Translations under genes and position numbers: made by a program
DNA from: Anaeromicropila herbilytica
GTDB lineage: Bacteria; Bacillota; Clostridia; Lachnospirales; Lachnospiraceae
DNA length: 64,000 nucleotides
NCBI RefSeq assembly: GCF_016591975.1
Contig: NZ_AP024169.1
Location: 4,388,501-4,452,500, forward strand
Direction of reading: 5' to 3'
Notes under the pieces: model-generated
What the model was told of the DNA's origin: nothing
Databases searched by the model: none
Seen by the model: only the letters and a program-made list of their open reading frames with translations
In this document: positions 51,773 through 60,555 of the stretch, in pieces
Layout of the letters: the number at the start of each line of letters is the position of its first letter
Numbering within the stretch: the first letter of the stretch is position 1

Positions 51773-53896
51773 CTAATTCTTTTTCCAGAAAGCTAATTTT
51801 TTAATATCCATTTTTTCTTTACTATTAACTACTTCTTCTTTCTTACCATCTTCTATCGAATGATTATTTAAATTAAACTGTAATACAATCTCCTTTAGAT
51901 TCTCAGCATAGACTTTACTATCCTTCGCTCTGTTGAATGTTTGATCAGTTAATCCAACAATATCTGTCGATTGCTTTGATATATTTGATACATCTTTGGT
52001 TGATTGCATAACTACCGTATTTATTTCTGAAATAGAAGTTACAATTAATTCTGTTGTCTTACTAAGTTTTTCAATTTCACTATGGATATTATCCATGGTA
52101 TTATGAAACACATCTGCATCACTGCTATATTGAGTACTAATTGCTATATAGCCCTCATAATCTGGAAGTACTGTTTTTTCCATTAAACTGATAATTTCAT
52201 TTAAAGATTTATCGATATGCTTTACTGCATCTGTCACTTCATTTACAACTGCTGCAATTTCAGTCACTGTATTTGTAGATTTCACCGATAAAGTTCCAAT
52301 CTCACTAGCAACTACGGCAAACCCTCTACCAAATTCTCCTGCTCTTGCTGCTTCTATTGAAGCATTTAATGATAATAACTTAATCTCATTGGCTATATCT
52401 AAAATAGACTCTGTTAAGACACTTATCTTAGAAACTGCGTGAGATTGTTCTAATGCCGTAGTTGTCTCATTTTTAACATTGTAGAATATAGATTGAATAC
52501 GTTCCACTGCTTTTTTTGTATTTATCTCCATTGTACTAGCACGATTTACAATCTCATTAGATATTGTCATACTGTCTACAGATCTAGTATTAATACCTTT
52601 CGTAGTATCTTGGATATTCATAATATTATCATAAATAATTTCAGTTGATGAAGCTGTTTCTTCCATAGATGCTAACACATCCTCAACTGTACTTGCAATA
52701 TCAGTGGAATGATTGTTTACATTATTACATATATCATTTAGAGAATCGGCATTTTCATTTGAATTATCTGCACAAGAATTAATATTTTCAATAATATCTC
52801 TTATGTTATTACGCATGTTTTGAATGACTCTACTCATTTCACCTGTTTCATCTTTACGTTTACATAAACTATCTGATTCTTTGTCTGTAGAGAAATCTAG
52901 TTCTGCAATTCTCTTAATTGTTTTTGTCATTGTTTTAATTGGTTTTGTAATGGTAGACGCGATAATATATCCAGCGATAGCCATGACACAAAGTTGGATT
53001 AGAAGTAAGATACATGAATGCGTAATCATTTTATTCATAGGTGCTAATAATTCATCTTCGTCTGCAACAATTACTAAGATCCAATGATTTAATTTGGATA
53101 CAGAAAAACTAATATATTGAGTTTTCTGACCGTTTGTATAAGCTAACGCCTTTGTTTTTGCTAGCTTACCTACATTTAAGTATTCAATTACTCTTTGTAT
53201 CAACTTATTCTTTGTATTTTGTCCAATTAATTTATCTTGTGGATGATAAATTATCTTTCCATTATTACTAACCAAATATGCATAACTAGAGTTGATATTT
53301 CTTAATTTTGTACTACTTAATACATTAGTTATATAATTAGCTGGAACAGTAACACTAATTACACCCATTGTTTCCTCTGCACTAGTTAAAAGAGGAATAC
53401 TGCAGATAATACTTGGCGTTTTTACGCCATCTACAATAATATCACTTTGAGCTTCCACTCCGTTATCAATAACACTTTTCACATAAGGTAACGTTAGCCC
53501 ATCAGTACCTACCTTACTATCATCACTACTTAATATAGCTTTTCCCTGACTATCATATATTGTTATAGAAGTAAATGATGTATTGTCCTTCAAATAAGTA
53601 TCAAGCGCATCTTGCGCTTTGTATGGAGATCCACCAAGGATCATATAAGTATATAACTCATTAGAATGTGATAAGCTAGTCATTGTTTCATTTACTGATT
53701 CAATCGATTTATTAATTAGTTGTGTACTTGTCTGTGATAAATCCATTAGATTATTCTCTGTTGATTCTATAATCGAACTTTTACTCCCCGGTAGTATAGA
53801 AAGATAACTTCCTCCAATTGCTAATACGATACATGCCAGCAGTAAAATTACTACCTTAAAACGTATCGACGTTATCATTACACTATTTTTCTTCAT
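51773..53896 (-). CDS. Methyl-accepting chemotaxis protein with dCache-type sensor
   Basis: The 707-residue transmembrane chemoreceptor has TM1 at about 12-30 and an extracellular double-Cache-like domain at about 35-290 (SFTSITIYDSQGKAILSSDDSKVGTDGLTLPYVKSVIDNG, ICSIPLLTSAEETMGVISVTVPANYIT, SYAYLVSNNGKIIYHPQDKLIGQ). TM2 is at about 293-312 and HAMP at about 313-365. The cytoplasmic signalling domain has tip residues LSLNASIEAARAGEFGRG. Dimers feed CheA/CheW. It is paralogous to the receptor fragment at 2-1012. The dCache fold typically binds amino acids, small acids or sugars directly; the ligand is unknown. It is divergent from an orphan sugar-binding lipoprotein gene, a possible ligand presenter. 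Confidence 0.96.
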   Translation of the reverse strand: MKKNSVMITSIRFKVVILLLACIVLAIGGSYLSILPGSKSSIIESTENNLMDLSQTSTQLINKSIESVNETMTSLSHSNELYTYMILGGSPYKAQDALDTYLKDNTSFTSITIYDSQGKAILSSDDSKVGTDGLTLPYVKSVIDNGVEAQSDIIVDGVKTPSIICSIPLLTSAEETMGVISVTVPANYITNVLSSTKLRNINSSYAYLVSNNGKIIYHPQDKLIGQNTKNKLIQRVIEYLNVGKLAKTKALAYTNGQKTQYISFSVSKLNHWILVIVADEDELLAPMNKMITHSCILLLIQLCVMAIAGYIIASTITKPIKTMTKTIKRIAELDFSTDKESDSLCKRKDETGEMSRVIQNMRNNIRDIIENINSCADNSNENADSLNDICNNVNNHSTDIASTVEDVLASMEETASSTEIIYDNIMNIQDTTKGINTRSVDSMTISNEIVNRASTMEINTKKAVERIQSIFYNVKNETTTALEQSHAVSKISVLTESILDIANEIKLLSLNASIEAARAGEFGRGFAVVASEIGTLSVKSTNTVTEIAAVVNEVTDAVKHIDKSLNEIISLMEKTVLPDYEGYIAISTQYSSDADVFHNTMDNIHSEIEKLSKTTELIVTSISEINTVVMQSTKDVSNISKQSTDIVGLTDQTFNRAKDSKVYAENLKEIVLQFNLNNHSIEDGKKEEVVNSKEKMDIKKLAFWKKN

Positions 53897-54355
53897 ATGT
53901 AATCCTCCCCTGATAATAATTGCTACAAATGCATATACAACTATTATCTTTATATTATTATAAATTAAGCGCTAATATATTAAAAATTAGTCTTACTTTT
54001 CTATATTACCTAAAATAATGAATGTATAAAATCTAATATATTTTGAATTTTTTATAATTATTTTCTAATTTTCAATTAAATTAATGTTTTTTTACAAATA
54101 CATAAATGAAATTATATTATTTTGTAAAAAAAGTGTGTTTTTATATTATTATCATGTTTTAATCATGTAAATTATCTATTTTATTATAAAAACACACTTT
54201 TAGCTAAAAAAAACACAATATTAATTGATAATATTTGGTAGATGGAATCGATTAAGAAAATATCCAAAGAAACTAAAAATAAAATCCATTTTAAAAAAAT
54301 AAAATGACAATTAGAATATTTATGGAGTTACTAAACAAAATGAGGAGGATATAAT
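53897..54355. other. Divergent intergenic region between chemoreceptor and sugar-binding protein genes
   Basis: No gene is seen. A perfect 17-bp inverted repeat (AAAAGTGTGTTTTTATA) lies at 54129-54201 with a 39-nt loop that itself contains ATCATG-TTTTA-ATCATG direct repeats. It may be a terminator-like barrier or an operator. The sugar-binding gene has GAGGAGGATATA before ATG and the receptor gene AGGGGAGG. Confidence 0.55.
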
Positions 54356-55426
54356 ATGAAAAGAAAATGGCTATCATTATTTTTATGTTTATCAATAATT
54401 ATGGTTATGTTAGCTGGGTGTAGTTCTAAACAGAATAGCAGTAATGAAGGATTCGATGAATTAGAAACAGAAGATATCGAAGCAACTGTAGCACCTACTA
54501 CTACAGATACAGCTAATGCTTCTGATGCTTCTGAGAAGCTAATCACTGTAGGATTTGCACAAATCGGTGCAGAAAGTGATTGGAGAAATGCAAATACTAC
54601 TTCAATGAAGTCAACTTTAACAAAAGAAAATGGGTTTAACTTAATCTTTAAAGATGCCCAACAAAAGCAAGAAAATCAAATTCAAGCAGTGAAAGATTTT
54701 ATATCACAAGGTGTTGATATTATCGTACTAGCTCCAATAACCGAAACTGGTTGGGATGATGTATTAAATGAGGCGAAATCTGCAGGAATTCCAGTTATCT
54801 TAGTAGATAGAATGGTAAAAGTATCTGATGAATCTCTTTATTCTTGTTGGCTAGGTTCTAACTTTGAAAAAGAAGGTGTTACTGCTGCAAATTGGCTTAC
54901 TGATTACTTAAAAACACAAGGAAAAGATAAGGAAAAGCAGAACATAGTTGTTCTTCAAGGTACTATTGGATCTACTGCAGAAGTAGGACGTACCAAAGGT
55001 TTTGATGATACTATTAAAAAATCTTCGAATCTAACTATTTTAGAAGAACAAACAGGTGAGTTTACACAAGCAAAAGGGCAAGAGGTTATGGAATCTTACC
55101 TAAAAAAATATAAAGATATAGATATTGTTGTTTCACAAAATGATAATATGTCCTTTGGTGCAATCGATGCATTAAAAGCAGCTGGTAAAAAGCCTGGTAA
55201 AGATGTTATTATTGTATCCTTTGACGCAGTAAAAGCAGCCTTTTTATCTATGATTGATGGAGACTTGAATGCATCTGTTGAATGTAATCCATTACATGGT
55301 CCTAAAGTAGCTGAATTAATTAAAAAGATAAAGAATGGTGAAACAGTAGATAAAGTACAGTATATTGATGAATCCGTATATTCTACTGATAATGCAGAAG
55401 CAGAGCTTCCTAATCGTCAATATTAA
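54356..55426 (+). CDS. Sugar-binding lipoprotein, periplasmic-binding-protein type (YtfQ-like), orphan
   Basis: The 356-residue lipoprotein has signal peptide and lipobox MLAGC (Cys at about 22) and a Ser/Asn/Thr-rich linker to about 60. The Peripla_BP_4 fold follows: VGFAQIGAESDWRNANTTSMKS, FKDAQQKQENQIQAVKDFISQGVDIIVLAPITETGWDDVLNEAKSAGIPVILVDR, and SQNDNMSFGAIDALKAAGKKPGKDVIIVSFDA. AQIGAESDWR is characteristic of the YtfQ (galactofuranose) group. No ABC ATPase or permease gene is near. It is flanked by a divergent chemoreceptor and followed by a response regulator, so it may serve sensing rather than import (inference). A perfect terminator follows. Confidence 0.95.
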   Translation: MKRKWLSLFLCLSIIMVMLAGCSSKQNSSNEGFDELETEDIEATVAPTTTDTANASDASEKLITVGFAQIGAESDWRNANTTSMKSTLTKENGFNLIFKDAQQKQENQIQAVKDFISQGVDIIVLAPITETGWDDVLNEAKSAGIPVILVDRMVKVSDESLYSCWLGSNFEKEGVTAANWLTDYLKTQGKDKEKQNIVVLQGTIGSTAEVGRTKGFDDTIKKSSNLTILEEQTGEFTQAKGQEVMESYLKKYKDIDIVVSQNDNMSFGAIDALKAAGKKPGKDVIIVSFDAVKAAFLSMIDGDLNASVECNPLHGPKVAELIKKIKNGETVDKVQYIDESVYSTDNAEAELPNRQY

Positions 55427-55500
55427 CTATTTATATTAGTTAAAGTACATGATGGATTATTCATTTAGAATGCGAATATAAACTATATAATTACTATACT

Positions 55501-55537
55501 AGTGAGAAAAAAATAAAATAATTTTTTCTCACTTTTT
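55501..55537 (+). terminator. Terminator after the sugar-binding protein gene
   Basis: AGTGAGAAAAAA and its exact complement have a 9-nt loop and are followed by TTTTT. Confidence 0.85.
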
Positions 55538-55693
55538 AATACTTAAAACACTGAAATCTATTGATTTATAGGTATTTAGACTCATAATATCTATTCTCTT
55601 TTCCTTAATTAAAGGATTATTTGAAACTTTTTTCCATTGATTATTTGTTATCATTATTATATTCTATAAAAAATATAATGAATAGGTGACTCA

Positions 55694-57313
55694 ATGATTA
55701 AGGTACTTTTAATAGATGAATTTTCAGTATATCAAGATATTACCAATCTAATTTCTTTAGAAAAAGAAGGATTTGAAGTTATTGGCGAAGTATATGATGG
55801 AGAATTAGCTTTACCAATAATTAGAGAAACGAAACCAGATTTAATTATTGTAGATATAAATATCCCTGTATTGAATGGACTACAACTAAGTAAATTAGTT
55901 CTAGATGAAATGCCATGGATTAAAATTATTTTATTAAGTAGTATAAATGAGTTTAAATATGCCAAAGATGCAATTAATATAGGCATTACATATTTCGTAC
56001 AAAAACCAATTGAATCTTCTGAACTAATAGCATCTCTTGTACGTGTACGAAACCTTATTTATACAGAACGCGTAGAAAAGGCAAATGCTGAATTGAGCCA
56101 ACAAGTACTGGATCATAATAAGACAAATAATCTCCAAACATTTTATACTAGTCTTGTTACAAATGATATTAATTTACATGATATTTTAGAAAAAAGTAAG
56201 ACAATGAATATAGATTTAGTAGCTAAGTGTTACAATATCATTTTGTGTCAAATTAATCAAAAAGAAATACATATTTCAATACATGATGAGAGAGTTATAG
56301 ATTTACTACACTATATAGAAAATAACTTAAAAGGTGATTTTCATATCATTCATTGCATATTACCACATGGAATTATGGCCTACCTAATAAAGGGATCGGA
56401 TCATAAAACTATTGAATCTAATATTGATAAAATCGTACATAACATACAACTAGCTCTGCAAAAATATCAAAATATGGAATACTTTATTGCTGTAGGCTCC
56501 GAAGTAAATCGATTAAGCGAGCTTAAGAAATGCTACGATAGTGCTAGTAAAGCATTTTCATATCGTTATTTTATTGGTAAAAACCAAGTATTCTATAGCG
56601 ATTCTTCTCATGAATATCGTATAATTAAGCACTCTGAAATAGATCTAGGAAATGTCAATGTAAGTAAACTTGACAAATCCTGTTTAGAACGATATTTAAG
56701 AATAGGATTGAAATGTGACACAAAAAAGATATTACGTGAGTACTTTAGCAATTTAGATACCCAAAATTTAAATTCTTTTTTGTTTCGTCATTACATCATA
56801 TATGATATTTATTTTTTATGTATATCAATTTCTGAAGAATTAGGTATGAACTCTAATATTATAATAGACCAATGTGGCAATCCACAAAATTTATGTTTCT
56901 CTAATAGTAATCTAGAAGAAATAATTAATTATTTTGAAAATGTATTTGAAGTAATATTTGTTTTTAGAGAAACACATTCCACTCAAAAATATCAAAGCCT
57001 TCTCATTAATGCCAAAGAATATATTAACCAATATTATTCAAATGAAGATATATCCTTGCAAAAAGTAGCCAATCACGTTAATATAAGTCCAAGCTATTTT
57101 AGTACGATTTTTAGTCAGCAAGTTGGGCAAAAATTCATTGATTACTTAACTGATATACGAATGAAAAAGGCAAAGGAACTATTGAGCAGCTCTAGCATGA
57201 AAATTTCAGAAATAGGATATGCCGTTGGCTATAATGATCCACACTATTTTAGCTTTATCTTTAAAAAAGCAGAAAATGTTACCCCAAAAGAATATAGGGC
57301 GAATAAAAGATAG
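55694..57313 (+). CDS. Response regulator with AraC-type DNA-binding domain (YesN-like)
   Basis: In this 539-residue protein the receiver domain (about 1-120) has the acidic pair DE near the N terminus (VLLIDEFSVYQD), phospho-acceptor Asp in LIIVDINIPVLNGLQL and the conserved Lys in YFVQKPIESSEL. A long middle region (about 130-425) is typical of YesN/LytT-like clostridial regulators. AraC HTH (about 440-539) has two helix-turn-helices: SLQKVANHVNISPSYFSTIFSQQVGQKFIDYLTDIRMKKAKELL and KISEIGYAVGYNDPHYFSFIFKKAENVTPKEYR. Its histidine kinase is not in this window. Such regulators usually control neighbouring sugar transport genes, so the sugar-binding gene upstream is a candidate target. AGGTGA precedes the ATG. 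Confidence 0.95.
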   Translation: MIKVLLIDEFSVYQDITNLISLEKEGFEVIGEVYDGELALPIIRETKPDLIIVDINIPVLNGLQLSKLVLDEMPWIKIILLSSINEFKYAKDAINIGITYFVQKPIESSELIASLVRVRNLIYTERVEKANAELSQQVLDHNKTNNLQTFYTSLVTNDINLHDILEKSKTMNIDLVAKCYNIILCQINQKEIHISIHDERVIDLLHYIENNLKGDFHIIHCILPHGIMAYLIKGSDHKTIESNIDKIVHNIQLALQKYQNMEYFIAVGSEVNRLSELKKCYDSASKAFSYRYFIGKNQVFYSDSSHEYRIIKHSEIDLGNVNVSKLDKSCLERYLRIGLKCDTKKILREYFSNLDTQNLNSFLFRHYIIYDIYFLCISISEELGMNSNIIIDQCGNPQNLCFSNSNLEEIINYFENVFEVIFVFRETHSTQKYQSLLINAKEYINQYYSNEDISLQKVANHVNISPSYFSTIFSQQVGQKFIDYLTDIRMKKAKELLSSSSMKISEIGYAVGYNDPHYFSFIFKKAENVTPKEYRANKR

Positions 57314-57320
57314 TTCAAAT

Positions 57321-57362
57321 AAAAGTAGGATTAGAAACCTTATAAGTTCTAATCCTACTTTT
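57321..57362. terminator. Bidirectional terminator between convergent genes
   Basis: AAAAGTAGGATTAGAA and its exact complement have a 10-nt loop. Confidence 0.9.
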
Positions 57363-57422
57363 ATTAATGATGTAACACACAATACTTTAAAAGTGTTAGT
57401 ATATATACTAAGTTAGACCAAC

Positions 57423-58787
57423 TCAACGATTCCAAATATGCCATAAATGATTATTCTGGCCTCTTGCGAATGCATCTAAGCGATCTCCTCCCCAGGATAC
57501 CGCAGCTGGCTCCGAAGTAATAACACCTCCTAGGTTATCCCAGTCACTCCATCTTCTTCCATTCCATGTTCTATAGATCAATTGATTTTGCTGACCTCTT
57601 GCAAATACTTCTAAACGATTTGGACCAGTCGACGCTGCTGCCGGACCAGAAGTAATTCTATCGCCCTGCAAGTCTTCCCAATTACTCCATCTAGATCCAT
57701 CCCAATATAAATGCCATAGACTTTCATTTTGACCTCTTCCGAAGATATCAATACGATTAGTTCCCCAAGAAACAGCTCCTGGTGCTGCAGTTAATACTCC
57801 ACCAAGATCCTCCCAGTTACTCCATCTTGAGCCGTCCCAATATAAGTGCCATAAGGATTGATTTTGTCCAATACCAAATACATCTAGGCGGTTTGGTTGC
57901 CATGAAGCTACCGTAGGTGAATATAGAAGGATACCTCCAAGATCTTCCCAATCACTCCATCTTGACCTATCCCAATATTTATGCCATAATGCTTGATTCT
58001 GGCCTACAACAAATACGTCAATACGATCTCGCCCCCACGATACTGCTGCAGGGGATGATATTAAGATTCCACCAAGATCCTCCCAGTCACTCCACCTTGA
58101 ACCATTCCAATATTTATGCCATAAAGCCTGATTCTGCCCTCTTCCAAATACATCTAATCGATTGGGCATCCAAGATGCTACTGCTGGCGCTGATGTAAGA
58201 ATACCACCAAGGTCTTCCCAGTTACTCCATCCTCTAGGCGTTCTATCTTCTCTATCCTCTCTCTCTCCTATATTATCTAACACTGTTCTAATCAACTGTT
58301 TCACAATACGATCAAGCACATCATTTGGAATACCATATCTTCTTAACATAAGAAATGTATCTCTTTCATCCTCACGAAAGTCATTCCATATTTCATCTGC
58401 TCTTTGATCATTACTTCCAGTATATTGATCCGCATTATCTAATACATAGCTAACGATTCTTCTAAATATACGACGAATCATCCCTCTTTGTAACCCATAT
58501 CTTTGTAATTCAGTGTAAGAATTCCCAAAATTTCTATTCAAAATTGACATGATTTGATTCACGTTATCTTGTCTTTGAGCTATATAAAAACTATCATTTA
58601 TTTCTTCAATTTGTGCATGAGTTGCAGGTGCAAAATCATTTTCTGATAGTAAACGAATATTTTCTTTTTCTTTTATACTATTATCAATTAACGAAGCTAT
58701 AAAATTTAAGTTTTGATCAGCTGAAGTAGAACTAACCCTTCTTTGTTCCTCTTCATCAAAGTTCGGTTGTCTATTTTTATCATCCAT
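57423..58787 (-). CDS. PLL/DUF346-type beta-propeller lectin-like protein with helical N-terminal domain
   Basis: In this 454-residue protein, residues 1-185 are charged and helical with no signal peptide (two similar segments: LQRYGLQRGMIRRIFRRIVSYVLDNADQY and LRRYGIPNDVLDRIVKQLIRTVLDNIG). Residues 186-454 form six tandem ~45-residue repeats of WSxWEDLGGxLxSxPAxxSWxxxRxDVFxRGQNxxLWHxYWxGSR, the pattern of fucose-binding PLL-type lectins and DUF346, which fold as a propeller (seven blades in PLL). Six clear repeats plus the N-terminal WSNWEDLGG strand could close a ring. The absence of a signal peptide is odd for a lectin; expression inside the mother cell or release by lysis are possible. 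A CATACATA -10-like box upstream hints at sigma-E, weakly. Confidence 0.88.
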   Translation of the reverse strand: MDDKNRQPNFDEEEQRRVSSTSADQNLNFIASLIDNSIKEKENIRLLSENDFAPATHAQIEEINDSFYIAQRQDNVNQIMSILNRNFGNSYTELQRYGLQRGMIRRIFRRIVSYVLDNADQYTGSNDQRADEIWNDFREDERDTFLMLRRYGIPNDVLDRIVKQLIRTVLDNIGEREDREDRTPRGWSNWEDLGGILTSAPAVASWMPNRLDVFGRGQNQALWHKYWNGSRWSDWEDLGGILISSPAAVSWGRDRIDVFVVGQNQALWHKYWDRSRWSDWEDLGGILLYSPTVASWQPNRLDVFGIGQNQSLWHLYWDGSRWSNWEDLGGVLTAAPGAVSWGTNRIDIFGRGQNESLWHLYWDGSRWSNWEDLQGDRITSGPAAASTGPNRLEVFARGQQNQLIYRTWNGRRWSDWDNLGGVITSEPAAVSWGGDRLDAFARGQNNHLWHIWNR

Positions 58788-58966
58788 GTGATTACTCCTT
58801 TTTAAGCATCAAATTACTACATTATATGTATGAAGAAACTGTTTTGCTATAATACTGAATTCTTAAATTCATCTATCAATCTCAACCTTCCGCTCCTTTC
58901 TTCCTGCAATATTAACACCTCTTTCTCCCTAATATTTGGCACATTTTTCTCCCTATTATATTTGTC

Positions 58967-58995
58967 TTGCATAATGCATAAATATCCTCTATACT
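58967..58995 (+). promoter_or_regulatory. Sigma-A promoter of the queC operon
   Basis: TTGCAT, 17 nt, TATACT, about 35 nt upstream of the riboswitch. Confidence 0.65.
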
Positions 58996-59028
58996 ACATA
59001 AGTAATGTAATAATATAAAATATAATAT

Positions 59029-59069
59029 AGGACAGTTCGTGACCATCCTGTCGGTAAACAAAACTAGGG
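59029..59069 (+). ncRNA. PreQ1-I riboswitch
   Basis: P1 is GACAG/CTGTC enclosing the C-rich loop TTCGTGACCATC. It is followed by the A-rich tail GGTAAACAAAACTAGG, whose AGG can pair with the loop CC in the H-type pseudoknot. The layout matches the well-studied Thermoanaerobacter aptamer (tail TTAACAAAACAAGG). It lies in front of the preQ1 biosynthesis and uptake genes, which fits known biology. Confidence 0.85.
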
Positions 59070-59072
59070 ATT

Positions 59073-59150
59073 AGTAGAAAAAACTACTTTTATTGATGTA
59101 ATCTTTTTTCACATCTTTTATTTGTTTATGGGCTTATGCCCTATTTTTTT
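59073..59150 (+). terminator. Tandem terminator-like hairpins of the preQ1 expression platform
   Basis: There are three short stems in a row: GTAG-AAAAAA-CTAC-TTTT, GATGT...ACATC-TTTT, and GGGC-TTAT-GCCC-TATTTTTTTT (59130-59150). The last is the strongest intrinsic terminator; which one the aptamer controls cannot be decided by eye. Confidence 0.6.
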
Positions 59151-59202
59151 TACTATAATTTAATCGAATCAGGATCTTGGACTAAACCTAAGAAAGGATC
59201 TT

Positions 59203-59892
59203 ATGAAAGCATTAGTTCTATTTAGTGGTGGTGTTGATAGCACTACCTGCCTCGCTTTAGCAATTCATACCTATGGAAAGGAAAACGTTATATGCCTTTC
59301 TATCTCTTACGGACAAAAACATGTAAAAGAATTAGAAGCAACTAAGAAAATAGCCTCTTATTATGGTGTTTCAATCTTGTCATTAGATTTAGCAAGCTTA
59401 TTTTCTCTTAGTGACTGTTCTTTACTCTCTCACTCTGATAAGGCAATTCCACAAAAATCATATCATGAACAACTGAAGGAATCTGAAAATAAGCCCGTTT
59501 CAACTTATGTTCCATTCCGTAATGGCCTCTTTCTATCTTCTGCAGCTACCATAGCTCTTTCAACTGATTGTGACTGTATATACTTTGGTGCACACTTAGA
59601 TGATGCTGCAGGCAATGCCTACCCAGATTGTAGCCAAGACTTCTATACTTCTATGGAGAAATCCATCTATGAAGGAAGTGGCAAGAAGCTAAAATTAATT
59701 GCACCATTTATTAATCTAAATAAATCACAAATTGTAGCAAGAGGTCTTGAACTCTCTGTTCCATACCAACTAACATGGAGCTGCTACGAAGGTGATAAGG
59801 TACCCTGTGGTAAATGTGGAACTTGTATTGACAGACAAAAAGCATTTGAAACTAACAACATAGAGGACCCTTTAAGTATTATTTTAACTTAA
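59203..59892 (+). CDS. queC: 7-cyano-7-deazaguanine (preQ0) synthase
   Basis: The 229-residue enzyme converts 7-carboxy-7-deazaguanine to preQ0 with ATP and ammonia in queuosine synthesis. The PP-loop is FSGGVDSTTCLA at the N terminus, YGQKHVKELEA follows, and the zinc site is CYEGDKVPCGKCGTCIDRQKAF at the C terminus. It is first gene of queC-queT-queF behind the preQ1 riboswitch. queD and queE are not in the window, so preQ0 precursors must come from genes elsewhere, or the operon may be partly a salvage route. AAGGATCT precedes the ATG. Confidence 0.97.
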   Translation: MKALVLFSGGVDSTTCLALAIHTYGKENVICLSISYGQKHVKELEATKKIASYYGVSILSLDLASLFSLSDCSLLSHSDKAIPQKSYHEQLKESENKPVSTYVPFRNGLFLSSAATIALSTDCDCIYFGAHLDDAAGNAYPDCSQDFYTSMEKSIYEGSGKKLKLIAPFINLNKSQIVARGLELSVPYQLTWSCYEGDKVPCGKCGTCIDRQKAFETNNIEDPLSIILT

Positions 59893-59910
59893 CAGAAAGG
59901 AATTTATATT

Positions 59911-60426
59911 TTGAATAAAATAATATCAAATCAAACAGCTATCATGAATACATCACAATATACTAATATTCAGAAGCTTACCATATCAGCTCTCATCATA
60001 GCCATATACTGCATTATCATGTATTTCACACAATCCATATCTTTTGGCCCATATCAAATAAGAATTGCTACATCACTTTATGCTCTTTCATATTTATACC
60101 CTTTTCTTGTCTTACCACTTGGTATCGCTAATTTACTCTCCAATATGCTTGGTGGACTTGGTATTGTGGATATGCTTGGAGGTTGTTTTGTAGGAATTCT
60201 TACCGCTTATCTCATAACATTAATTCGATACTATCATTTACCTAGATGGCTTTGTATTTTTCCAATCGTTCTAATTCCTGGAACAATTGTGCCAATCTGG
60301 CTATCCATTATTAATTCGTTACCTTATGGAATGCTAGTAATTAGTTTATCAATTGGTCAAATAATACCTAGTATCTTCGGCCTTATTCTAATTAGAACAT
60401 TACCTAATGTAATTCGAAATAACTAA
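59911..60426 (+). CDS. queT: Queuosine precursor ECF transporter S component QueT
   Basis: The 171-residue membrane protein has five or six helices and belongs to the QueT family (PF06177), which imports a queuosine precursor through the shared ECF energising module. Family features are ALIIAIYCIIMYFTQSISFGPYQIRIATSLYALSYLYPFLVLPLGIANLLSNMLGGLGIVDMLGG. The start appears to be TTG at 59911, with GAAAGG about 10 nt upstream; an internal ATG at 59944 has no ribosome binding site. It starts 18 bp after queC, under the same riboswitch. Confidence 0.94.
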   Translation: MNKIISNQTAIMNTSQYTNIQKLTISALIIAIYCIIMYFTQSISFGPYQIRIATSLYALSYLYPFLVLPLGIANLLSNMLGGLGIVDMLGGCFVGILTAYLITLIRYYHLPRWLCIFPIVLIPGTIVPIWLSIINSLPYGMLVISLSIGQIIPSIFGLILIRTLPNVIRNN

Positions 60427-60555
60427 CGCTTTTAAGTTAACGGATTGAGACAGATCAAACTTATTACCTTACTTGAAGTATTAACAGTACTATTTTTTGA
60501 AATTAATAGAGTATGTAATTATCTACATATGATTACATAAAAAAGGAGAATTCGT

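Larger units (their letters stand above)
58788..59202. other. Divergent leader region of the lectin-like and queC genes
   Basis: It contains the queC promoter, preQ1 riboswitch and small terminator hairpins listed separately. The left part (58788-58960) is AT-rich with no gene. Confidence 0.6.

Noticed and set aside
57423..58240. Regular ~135-bp DNA repeats that could suggest a CRISPR-like array
   Set aside because: The repeats are in-frame codons of a propeller protein, without short identical repeats or unique spacers. No cas genes are present in the window.
60427..60555. Second preQ1 aptamer between queT and queF
   Set aside because: GACAG and a C-rich stretch occur, but the P1 partner and A-rich tail are missing.
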